Origin: an uncultured Taibaiella sp.
GTDB taxonomy: Bacteria; Bacteroidota; Bacteroidia; Chitinophagales; Chitinophagaceae
Direction: 5' to 3'
Assembly: GCA_937871155.1 (NCBI GenBank)
Contig: CALMXV010000323.1
Location: 1 to 5,006, forward strand
Length of the DNA: 5,006 nucleotides
The translations under genes and the position numbers were made by a program. How positions within the stretch are numbered: position 1 is the stretch's first letter; the number at the start of each line of letters is the position of its first letter. Below, piece after piece: positions 1-5,006 of this stretch. The notes beneath the pieces were generated by a model, which was given only the letters and a program-made list of their open reading frames with translations, was not told where the DNA came from and made no database searches.

Positions 1-10
1 CCAAATACTC

Positions 11-937
11 ATGCGTTATAAACCATTTCTTTATTTCAGTTTAGGAGTTGCACTAAGTGCAGCTACAATAGGGTTCATAGCTTTTGATACTATCAAAGAA
101 GAGAATGAATCGGTAGATGTGTCGCCAGATGGACGATTACAATACAAATGGTATGTTCCTAAAGCCCCGAAAGCATTGAGCTTTGCCGGTGAGCGTGTAC
201 CGCTGGAACGATGGGATATAAAAGAGCAAATGGAAAGAGAGCTGTTGTATAATTATTACAATCAATACAGCACCTTATACATTCTACGATTAGCACCTCG
301 CTTTTTCCCTATCATTGAACCCATCTTAAAAGCAAATGGGATTCCTCAGGATTTTAAATACCTCTGTGTAGCAGAAAGCGCTTTGCGAAACCAAACTTCT
401 AGTGCAGGGGCTGTAGGCTTTTGGCAGTTTATGCCGGGTACAGCACCTTCGTTTGGCTTGGAGTTGAATAATGAAGTAGATGAGCGTTATGATGTAGAGA
501 AAGCTACGGTTGCTGCTTGTAAATATTTTAATCAAGCCTATGCAAAATTTGGCTCTTGGACTTCTGTTGCGGCATCCTATAATATGGGGCAAGGTGGATT
601 CAATAATCATTCTACGTTTCAACAAAAATCCAATTATTACGACCTACAACTGCCGGAAGAAACCATGCGTTATGTGTTTCGTATCCTTACATTCAAACTG
701 TTGATAGGTAGTGCTGAAAAGTTTGGCTATATGATGGAAAGTAATGATGCCTATAAACCTGTTAAAACCCGCACGATTACTGTAAACAATAGTATTCCCG
801 ACTTAGCACAGTTTGCAATTGATAATGGCAGTAACTATCGGATGTTGAAGACCCTCAATCCATGGTTGAGAGATAGGAGATTGACCAATACAAAAGGGAA
901 AACTTATGAAATCAAATTGCCTGCAATTGCCAATTAA
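11..937 (+). CDS. Lytic transglycosylase (SLT/GH23, MltD-like) with C-terminal LysM-like tail
   Basis: Cleaves the MurNAc-GlcNAc bond of peptidoglycan, forming 1,6-anhydro ends, and acts in the periplasm. The SLT catalytic domain spans about residues 85-245. The family motifs are all visible: catalytic Glu122 in AES (121-123), GFWQFMPGTA (136-145), DERYD (157-161), ASYNMG (188-193) and the LPEETMRYV segment (214-222). Residues 255-303 resemble one divergent LysM peptidoglycan-binding module. Residues 5-25 are hydrophobic after a basic N-terminus, giving a signal peptide or membrane anchor. There is no lipobox Cys, unlike the E. coli lipoprotein MltD. The ATG at 11 places this segment correctly. 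The frame is open to the window edge, so a longer form cannot be excluded, and its promoter lies outside the window. At 308 residues it is shorter than MltD proteins with several LysM repeats. Its stop is 7 bases from that of the convergent isomerase gene. The fold assignment is firm; the exact subfamily is inferred. Confidence 0.93.
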   Translation: MRYKPFLYFSLGVALSAATIGFIAFDTIKEENESVDVSPDGRLQYKWYVPKAPKALSFAGERVPLERWDIKEQMERELLYNYYNQYSTLYILRLAPRFFPIIEPILKANGIPQDFKYLCVAESALRNQTSSAGAVGFWQFMPGTAPSFGLELNNEVDERYDVEKATVAACKYFNQAYAKFGSWTSVAASYNMGQGGFNNHSTFQQKSNYYDLQLPEETMRYVFRILTFKLLIGSAEKFGYMMESNDAYKPVKTRTITVNNSIPDLAQFAIDNGSNYRMLKTLNPWLRDRRLTNTKGKTYEIKLPAIAN

Positions 938-944
938 AAATAGG

Positions 945-2342
945 TTATTTGCTGCCTTCCGGTTTGGCAAGATTCCATCCTTTGAAGACTGAAGCATTCG
1001 CATATTCCTGAGTGATGCGGATATAAGCATCCGGCATTTTAGCTCTTATCCACTCTTGTAATTTCATGGATTTCTTTTGGCTTAGAGCTACGTTTTGGAT
1101 TTTGCTATAGTCGTCTTTAAGATTTGCCTTATGCGGTTCTGTTCTTGATTTCAGATACACGATACGTGTGGACTGATTGTTTCGCTCATTCTGATACATT
1201 TGAGGTTCAGAATAAGTGCCGGGTTGCAATTTATCAATCATCAATACTAGTTGAGGGTCGAGGCTGGCTACTTCTAATTCAGAAGCTCCGGTTTCTTGAT
1301 TTAAAATCATGCCTCCTGTCATCTTTGCTGATTCATCAGTGGAATACTTTCCTACTGCTTCAGAAAAACTCATTTTGTTGGTCAGTAAAATATGGGTGCG
1401 GATGCTATCAAGACGAGCAAGGGCAATATCAAAATCGGCCTTAGTACGTTCCGGTGTAATGAGGATATGGCGAAGATCCACTTGTTCGCCTTTACGTTGA
1501 ATCATTTGAATGATATGATATCCAAACTGAGTCTTGATTATAGGAGATACTTCACCATTTTGCAACTTGAAAGCTGCGGCTACAAACTCCGGTGCCCAGC
1601 CGCCATTACGAGTCACTTCATTATAGCGTCCCCCATTGTTTCTACTGCCTGGGTCATCACTATAAATACCTGCCATCATTTCAAAGCTCTTCCCTTCATT
1701 CACTATTTGATTGCGGATATCTGTTATTTTTTCTTTGGCATAATCATCTAGTTCTTTGCTCACCGGCGGGTCTATTACAATCTGTCCTATTTCAACTACG
1801 GCGGGGAAGAACGGAAGGCTATCGGTAGGTATTTTATCATAGAAAGCTTTTACTTCAGCAGGAGTAATCTTTACAGGTTCCATGATTTTCCCTTGCATTT
1901 TCTCAGCCATCATTGTTTCTTTAATGATGTCTTTGTTTTCTTCTTTTAATTGATAGATGGTTTTGCCTGTGGCTTCTTCGAGTTTTTCTTTTGAGCCATA
2001 CATACGGGTATAATAGCGCAGTTTATTTTCAATGTTTCCTTCTACTTCTTCATCACTTACTAGCAAGCTATCACGTTCTGCTTGGTCTGCTAATAGTTTT
2101 TGCATGATGAGTTGTTGAAGTACCACACTTTTTAAACTATCAGTAACGGCATCATCATTTAGCTTCATCTGTGCAATTGAAACTTCGATATCAGAATTGA
2201 GAATGATTCTGTTTTTGCCCACTACTGCTACAATTTTATCGCCTGTAGGGGTTACTTGAGCAGTTAAGGAATTAGAAGCTAATAACGATATCGTAAAAAC
2301 TAAACTTAGAGAGGCTCTAAAACTGTTTTTGAAAAATTGCAT
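945..2342 (-). CDS. surA: SurA-type periplasmic peptidyl-prolyl cis-trans isomerase (two parvulin domains)
   Basis: Chaperone and prolyl isomerase expected to assist outer-membrane protein folding in the periplasm; that role is inferred from SurA. The 465-residue protein has a signal peptide (1-28, LTA before Gln29) and a SurA-like N-terminal helical domain (about 35-165) beginning DKIVAVVGKNRIIL. Parvulin domain 1 covers about 182-285 (GGWAPEF at 247-253, FGYHIIQ at 273-279) and parvulin domain 2 about 287-400 (DLRHILI at 289-295). The C-terminal tail from 405 is charged and helical. Domain 1 has Gln187 where the first active-site His is usual. Domain 2 keeps that His (292) but lacks the later FGYHI motif. 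I chose the ATG at 2342 because the signal peptide starts there; a TTG nine codons upstream would overlap the -7 element. It lies 87 bases downstream of the TPR gene on the same strand and may be partly co-transcribed, but has its own promoter candidate. Confidence 0.93.
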   Translation of the reverse strand: MQFFKNSFRASLSLVFTISLLASNSLTAQVTPTGDKIVAVVGKNRIILNSDIEVSIAQMKLNDDAVTDSLKSVVLQQLIMQKLLADQAERDSLLVSDEEVEGNIENKLRYYTRMYGSKEKLEEATGKTIYQLKEENKDIIKETMMAEKMQGKIMEPVKITPAEVKAFYDKIPTDSLPFFPAVVEIGQIVIDPPVSKELDDYAKEKITDIRNQIVNEGKSFEMMAGIYSDDPGSRNNGGRYNEVTRNGGWAPEFVAAAFKLQNGEVSPIIKTQFGYHIIQMIQRKGEQVDLRHILITPERTKADFDIALARLDSIRTHILLTNKMSFSEAVGKYSTDESAKMTGGMILNQETGASELEVASLDPQLVLMIDKLQPGTYSEPQMYQNERNNQSTRIVYLKSRTEPHKANLKDDYSKIQNVALSQKKSMKLQEWIRAKMPDAYIRITQEYANASVFKGWNLAKPEGSK

Positions 2343-2366
2343 AGAAATGATTGCTGAAAATGGAGC

Positions 2367-2374
2367 CAAAAGTA
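2367..2374 (-). promoter_or_regulatory. -7 promoter element of the SurA-type gene
   Basis: On the minus strand this reads TACTTTTG, a perfect match to the Bacteroidota -7 consensus TAnnTTTG, and it ends 24 bases before the chosen ATG. No TTTG or TTG is found at the usual distance upstream, so only half the promoter is supported. The element argues for the ATG at 2342, because the alternative TTG start would fall inside it. Confidence 0.4.
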
Positions 2375-2429
2375 AGGTTTTTGTTAGGTACTTGAAGCGG
2401 GAATTGCGGATATTTAACTTTTAGAATTA

Positions 2430-3509
2430 TTAACGTTTTGAGTTGTTGAATAAACTCTTCACGTTTTTGGAATGATAAAACTCTGCAGCAGATGGATTGT
2501 ATTTATTCTTTTTCATCCATGCATTCAAAGAGGGCATAGCATCAGGATTAAATGTGGTCCAGCTATGGTAAAGTGCTTCGTTTTCTGTTTTGCCAAAAAG
2601 CCATTGATTGTAGGCTTCAAACTGGCCATCTCGTAAAAGTTGATCTTGATAACTGAACAAACTAAACGGATAAACCGCTGCATATTTATCCATCCATTCC
2701 ATTACAAAACGGGTACGAAGCATCGTGAGGTTATCTGTTGTAGTGCCATCAGCTACCACAGGCGTCAGTTGTTTCAAAATTGCCAAAGCTGCATTTTCAA
2801 AATCTATTTTTGAGGGATTAGTTTTTTGTGTGTTGTTTGCTGAAGCCGTAAAAAAGTTATTGTAAAGTTTTGCATACGCTGAGAATAGCATACGGCGTAT
2901 TTCATCATTTTGTGTCGTACTGCTGATGAGTTGTAGGTATTGTTCTCCGTAGATAATTGCCCAAAATGGCTGGTTGGTAGTGGCATAAAGTTTTGAAGCA
3001 TCATAATAGTTAAGTGCGTAGGTGGGATGGTTTTCAATGCCTGAAAGCCAAGAAGAAAGAGCGAATTCAGGGTCGTTGAAATTTTGATAGTAATGTCCTA
3101 AAGAATTGTAAAGCATTCCGGAATAAGGAAAGTTTTTGATACCTTTTTCAAAGATGGATTTAGCTTTTTTCTTTTCACCCATACCTTGTAAAGCCATGCC
3201 GGAAATGTAATAGGTGTTTTCTTCAATAACTGCTTCTTTTAGTAAAGGTTGAATGGTTTGATAGGCTGCGGTATAATTGCCAACTCTATTATAACTATTG
3301 GCTAGGTCCTGACGAAGGACAGTTACTTGAGGTGCTAGTTGAATTGCTTTTTGAAGAATAGAGATCGATTCTTGATGGGCACCTTTTGATTGGTACTCCT
3401 TTGCTTGCATATACATCTGTGCTACTTCCGGTGAAGGCCATTCATTGTTTTGCGCATTACTTATCATTGTAATGAATAAAAAAATAAAAAGTAAAAAAAG
3501 ATGGCGCAT
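2430..3509 (-). CDS. Exported tetratricopeptide-repeat protein
   Basis: Function not recognised beyond a secreted TPR scaffold, which in general mediates protein-protein contacts. The 359-residue product starts with a clear signal peptide: a basic MRH, a hydrophobic run at 4-16, and SNA just before Gln20, the common Bacteroidota cleavage pattern. About five TPR-like helical pairs follow, near 30-61, 64-95, 98-128, 131-162 and 164-195. The third (YYISGMALQGMGEKKKAKSIF, 100-120) is closest to consensus. Residues 205-359 are rich in aromatic residues and Asn and match no domain I know. There is no lipobox and no C-terminal sorting domain, so a soluble periplasmic location is most likely. The ATG at 3509 is fixed by the signal peptide and by a promoter 29 bases upstream; no Shine-Dalgarno site is seen, as is usual in this phylum. 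Its position just upstream of the SurA-type gene hints at shared envelope-biogenesis work, which is an inference. Confidence 0.9.
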   Translation of the reverse strand: MRHLFLLFIFLFITMISNAQNNEWPSPEVAQMYMQAKEYQSKGAHQESISILQKAIQLAPQVTVLRQDLANSYNRVGNYTAAYQTIQPLLKEAVIEENTYYISGMALQGMGEKKKAKSIFEKGIKNFPYSGMLYNSLGHYYQNFNDPEFALSSWLSGIENHPTYALNYYDASKLYATTNQPFWAIIYGEQYLQLISSTTQNDEIRRMLFSAYAKLYNNFFTASANNTQKTNPSKIDFENAALAILKQLTPVVADGTTTDNLTMLRTRFVMEWMDKYAAVYPFSLFSYQDQLLRDGQFEAYNQWLFGKTENEALYHSWTTFNPDAMPSLNAWMKKNKYNPSAAEFYHSKNVKSLFNNSKR

Positions 3510-3538
3510 GAAATTGAATTTAAATGAGAATGAGGCTG

Positions 3539-3568
3539 CAAATGTATTTGATTCAGGTTAATCCCAAA
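3539..3568 (-). promoter_or_regulatory. Bacteroidota-type promoter of the TPR gene
   Basis: Read on the minus strand, TTTG (3568-3565) is followed by an 18-base spacer and then TACATTTG (3546-3539), a perfect TAnnTTTG -7 element. The spacer is close to the 19-21 bases usual in Bacteroides and within the wider range reported for Flavobacterium. The ATG lies 29 bases further on, leaving a 5' leader of roughly 20-25 bases. The upstream half lies inside the 3' end of the open frame that stops at 3553. Confidence 0.6.
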
Positions 3569-3783
3569 TTAAGGGTTAGAGATTTTTTAAGATACATCCA
3601 ATGGGAAATCCCATAACTCAACAAACCACTTTCTTCGTTTGGGGTTAGAGCAATTATTAGTTTTTGAGTATCTCCGATTTTTTCAAAATTTGCTCTATTA
3701 ATAAAGCCTCTGTTTTTTAATGTGGATAAGGTTTTGGGTGAATCATCTAGTTGCAAAATCTGGGATAAACGTAGCAATCTCAC
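3553..3783 (-). CDS. Possible small or decayed protein, weakly winged-helix-like
   Basis: Doubtful gene. The frame has no stop from 3837, inside the end of the ferritin gene, to 3553: 94 sense codons, which is long for AT-rich intergenic DNA. The only plausible start is the GTG at 3783, with AGGA nine bases upstream, giving 76 residues. The peptide reads like part of a winged helix-turn-helix: a helix with LSQILQL (6-12), a possible recognition helix SPKTLSTLKNRGFI (15-28), a wing-like strand with QKLIIALT (40-47), and a final helix. This resembles the MarR layout, but about two residues are missing in the recognition region, and the protein is half the usual 140-150 residues. It has no signal peptide or membrane segment. 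It could be a truncated regulator, a small real protein, or chance. The rest of the 3510-3824 interval holds the TPR promoter and no terminator I can support. Confidence 0.22.
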   Translation of the reverse strand: MRLLRLSQILQLDDSPKTLSTLKNRGFINRANFEKIGDTQKLIIALTPNEESGLLSYGISHWMYLKKSLTLNLGLT

Positions 3784-3824
3784 GGTACTAGTTCCTATTT
3801 TATTTTGTGAGAAAGATGGTACTC

Positions 3825-4325
3825 TTATTTCTTCGCTTTATAATTCATCATATCCCTATCAAAAAGATAAAGTCCTCCACGGTCTTCGCCAATCATTTCC
3901 AATTTATCGTTTAAAGTACGAGCTATTCGTTCTTCTTCTAGTTGCTCGCTTACGTACCATTGCAGAAAATTATGTGTTGCGAAATCTTTATCCTGTAAAG
4001 TCATATTCACAAGGTCGTTGATGCTGTTGCTCACTTGCAATTCATGATTTAGAAATTCATCAAACATTTTTTTTAATGATGGAAAAGTAACCATCGGTTG
4101 TTTTAACTCAGAAACCATTCCATAACCACCACGTTCATTGATGTAACGAAGTAGTTTTAACATGTGTACACGTTCTTCTTCTGATTGGTTGTAAAAGAAC
4201 TCTGTAACACCTTCCAAGCCGGGTTGTATCTCAGCCCATGAAGCCATAGCGAGATAGGCCTGAGAAGATTGTGCTTCCATTTGAACTTGACGATTAAGAG
4301 CTTCTTGGATTGTTTTTGAGAGCAT
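3825..4325 (-). CDS. ftnA: Bacterial non-heme ferritin
   Basis: Cytoplasmic iron-storage protein; the family forms a 24-subunit shell that oxidises Fe(II) and stores it as a ferric mineral. At 166 residues it has the usual length and aligns along its whole length with E. coli FtnA. The di-iron ferroxidase residues are present: Glu17, Tyr24, Glu51 and His54 (EERVH), Glu95, then Glu127, Gln128 and Glu130/131 in the stretch FLQWYVSEQLEEE (120-132), nearly identical to E. coli. One residue is inserted near 34-36 relative to FtnA, shifting later numbers by one. There is no heme-ligating Met at position 52 as in bacterioferritin, and no Dps-like N-terminus. The ATG at 4325 follows an A-rich leader including eight A in a row, common for translation starts in Bacteroidota. 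It lies 27 bases downstream of the XRE gene in the same direction, so read-through transcription is likely. No promoter of its own was seen. Confidence 0.95.
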   Translation of the reverse strand: MLSKTIQEALNRQVQMEAQSSQAYLAMASWAEIQPGLEGVTEFFYNQSEEERVHMLKLLRYINERGGYGMVSELKQPMVTFPSLKKMFDEFLNHELQVSNSINDLVNMTLQDKDFATHNFLQWYVSEQLEEERIARTLNDKLEMIGEDRGGLYLFDRDMMNYKAKK

Positions 4326-4352
4326 GGTAGTTTTTTTTAGTTGATAAATAAA

Positions 4353-4742
4353 TCAGATTTTGGTTTTTAGTTTGTTAGCAATTAAATCTCTAAGCCAGTT
4401 TATTTCCGCTTTGTATTGTAGAATGCTTTGTTCATAACCCTGAGCCAATTCCTGCCCAACCAACCTTTGAGAACCATCATTATTATGTTGTGTTAATTGG
4501 AATATTAGCGACTGTTCTAAAGCCATAATTTGTTGTAAAGTTATTTCATAATGATTACAAAGTTTAATCAAAAGTCCTAATTGCAAGGTGTCATATCTGC
4601 CATTTTCTATTTTAGAAATTATAGGATGTGTAACCCCTATGCTTTTTGCCACAGCCTGTAGGGTTTCTTTGCGGGCATTTCTTATGCTATGGAGATTCGC
4701 CCCAATAGTTTGAAGCAGATCCTGCAACAGTATTTTTTTCAT
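4353..4742 (-). CDS. XRE/Cro-type helix-turn-helix transcription regulator
   Basis: DNA-binding regulator of 129 residues. The HTH_3 domain spans about 13-75: IGANLHSIRNARKETLQAVA, then the turn and recognition helix in GVTHPIISKIENGR (36-49), followed by two packing helices ending ITLQQIMAL (67-75). A Gln- and Asn-rich linker (82-97) leads to a C-terminal amphipathic helix (about 98-126, YEQSILQY then EINWLRDLI), a likely dimerising coiled coil seen in small Bacteroidota XRE proteins. There is no ligand-binding or peptidase domain. I chose the ATG at 4742 because the conserved domain begins shortly after it. The GTG at 4787 would add 15 residues coded by the repeat-bearing upstream DNA. It is divergent from the peptide-precursor gene at 4882 and lies 27 bases upstream of ferritin. 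Autoregulation through the repeats at 4752-4785 and control of the peptide gene are inferred; its targets are otherwise unknown. Confidence 0.9.
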   Translation of the reverse strand: MKKILLQDLLQTIGANLHSIRNARKETLQAVAKSIGVTHPIISKIENGRYDTLQLGLLIKLCNHYEITLQQIMALEQSLIFQLTQHNNDGSQRLVGQELAQGYEQSILQYKAEINWLRDLIANKLKTKI

Positions 4743-4751
4743 GTTGCGAAT

Positions 4752-4785
4752 GTACAAATTGTAACTATATAGCACAAAATGTAAC
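4752..4785. promoter_or_regulatory. Tandem 14-base repeats, candidate operator of the XRE regulator
   Basis: Two direct repeats, GTACAAATTGTAAC (4752-4765) and GCACAAAATGTAAC (4772-4785), match at 12 of 14 bases and start exactly 20 bases apart, close to two helical turns. The first holds a perfect inverted repeat, TACAA-A-TTGTA (4753-4763), the kind of dyad an XRE dimer would read; the second dyad is degenerate. They start 9 bases upstream of the regulator's ATG and overlap weak promoter-like elements for it (minus-strand TTTG at 4790-4787 and TACAATTTG at 4763-4755). Confidence 0.45.
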
Positions 4786-4820
4786 ACAAAAAACTTGACA
4801 AGCTAAAATATAAATTCAAA

Positions 4821-4848
4821 TTTTGAGTTAATATTTTTTATAACTTTA
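4821..4848 (+). promoter_or_regulatory. Possible promoter of the peptide-precursor gene
   Basis: TTTTG at 4821-4825 is followed after 15 bases by TAACTTTA (4841-4848), which matches the Bacteroidota -7 consensus TAnnTTTG except for the last base. The spacer is a few bases shorter than usual. The ATG is 33 bases downstream. The element is in the right place but weak, and the surrounding DNA is AT-rich enough to give such matches by chance. Confidence 0.3.
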
Positions 4849-4854
4849 AAAAGG

Positions 4855-4867
4855 TAAGGCTGCCTTA
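4855..4867. repeat. 13-base palindrome in the leader of the peptide gene
   Basis: TAAGGC-T-GCCTTA is a perfect inverted repeat with a one-base centre, lying 7 bases after the possible -7 element and 14 bases before the ATG. That position fits an operator at or just after the transcription start. A one-base loop makes it unlikely as an RNA hairpin in this exact form; an alternative weak GGCT/AGCC stem (4858-4861 with 4869-4872) is also possible. It does not resemble the repeats at 4752-4785. Confidence 0.35.
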
Positions 4868-4881
4868 AAGCCATTTAGTAT

Positions 4882-5006
4882 ATGAAATTGGAATCATTGA
4901 AGTCGTCAAAATTTGATGCATTTAAAGAGAATGAAATTTCTAAATCGGTAAAAATTTTAGGTGGGCAAGATGAAGTAGAAATAACAGGTGCTGGCACGCA
5001 GTGTAG
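4882..5006 (+). CDS. GG-leader ribosomal peptide (RiPP) precursor, cut by the window end
   Basis: The first 41 codons of a small gene that runs off the window; the last two bases, AG, begin a Ser or Arg codon, so it continues. The peptide opens MKLESLKSSKFDAFKENEIS (1-20), goes on KSVKILGG (21-28), and then QDEVEITGAGTQC (29-41). A short Lys/Glu-rich amphipathic leader with a Phe/Leu pattern ending in Gly-Gly is the form of Bacteroidota natural-product precursors, whose leader is bound by the modifying enzyme and cut after GG by a C39-type peptidase of the exporter. The core visible so far has Thr35, Thr39, Cys41 and acidic residues, compatible with thioether, ester or radical-SAM chemistry, so the class is open. 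There is no Shine-Dalgarno site. The divergent XRE gene is its probable regulator. Family membership is judged by eye; an unrelated small protein remains possible. Confidence 0.72.
   Translation, partial: MKLESLKSSKFDAFKENEISKSVKILGGQDEVEITGAGTQC

Noticed and set aside
326..625. Minus-strand 99-codon frame opposite the lytic transglycosylase.
   Set aside because: It is antisense to the conserved catalytic core, with a Cys- and Arg-rich translation typical of shadow frames.
915..928. Inverted repeat AATTG-CCTG-CAATT near the end of the lytic transglycosylase gene.
   Set aside because: The stem is five pairs, AT-rich, inside the coding sequence, and not followed by a T run, so it is not supported as a terminator.
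1124..1751. Plus-strand open frames opposite the SurA-type gene (1124-1444, 1309-1500, 1392-1751).
   Set aside because: They lie wholly inside a well-supported gene on the other strand, and their translations are low-complexity, Cys- and aromatic-rich strings without domains or signals.
2343..2369. Nine-codon longer start (TTG at 2369) for the SurA-type protein.
   Set aside because: It would put nine extra residues before a normal signal peptide, and the TTG overlaps the perfect -7 element.
3778..3812. TCTCAC/GTGAGA stem after the ferritin gene.
   Set aside because: Six pairs around a 23-base loop is too weak for a terminator, and no T tract follows on the minus strand.
3722..4021. Plus-strand 99-codon frame opposite the end of ferritin.
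   Set aside because: It is mostly antisense to the conserved C-terminus of ferritin, and its translation has no recognisable domain.
4743..4787. Fifteen-codon longer start (GTG at 4787) for the XRE regulator.
   Set aside because: The extra residues are coded by the tandem repeats and are unlike HTH_3 N-termini; the ATG at 4742 fits the domain.
4795..4800. TTGACA, a sigma-70-like -35 box, in the divergent region.
   Set aside because: The only TATAAA (4809-4814) is 8 bases away instead of about 17, and Bacteroidota do not use this consensus.
5004..5006. TAG at the very end of the window as a stop for the peptide precursor.
   Set aside because: It is out of frame: the frame reads TGT at 5002-5004 and then AG, which must code for Ser or Arg.

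Overview
The window looks like a chromosomal segment from a Bacteroidota species, plausibly a Chitinophagaceae-like relative. The genus cannot be fixed from the sequence. The clues are the AT-rich bases, the near absence of Shine-Dalgarno sites, Bacteroidota-type promoter elements (TAnnTTTG at -7 with an upstream TTTG), signal peptides cleaved just before Gln, and a SurA relative and a GG-leader peptide of the kinds seen in this phylum.

Layout. At 11-937 (+) is a membrane-anchored or secreted lytic transglycosylase with a C-terminal LysM-like tail. It converges, with only 7 bases between stops, on a minus-strand block: a SurA-type periplasmic peptidyl-prolyl isomerase (945-2342), then upstream of it an exported TPR protein (2430-3509). 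The TPR gene has a near-ideal Bacteroidota promoter at 3539-3568 and the isomerase gene a perfect -7 element at 2367-2374. These three genes all act in the cell envelope: peptidoglycan cleavage, outer-membrane protein folding, and a probable protein-interaction scaffold.

A 315-base interval (3510-3824) holds the TPR promoter and an unusually long open frame (GTG at 3783, stop at 3553) that may be a small or decayed winged-helix protein. Beyond it lies a bacterial non-heme ferritin (3825-4325, minus) with all ferroxidase ligands. Then, 27 bases upstream and in the same direction, comes a small XRE/Cro-type regulator with a C-terminal coiled coil (4353-4742).

The most interesting part is the right edge. 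The XRE gene is divergent from a small plus-strand gene (4882 to beyond 5006) that encodes a peptide with a 28-residue lysine-rich leader ending in Gly-Gly, the form of a Bacteroidota ribosomal natural-product (RiPP) precursor. The 139-base divergent region holds two 14-base direct repeats exactly 20 bases apart next to the regulator's start (an operator candidate), a possible promoter for the peptide, and a 13-base perfect palindrome in its leader. The modification and export genes would lie past the window edge, so the class of the peptide cannot be decided here.
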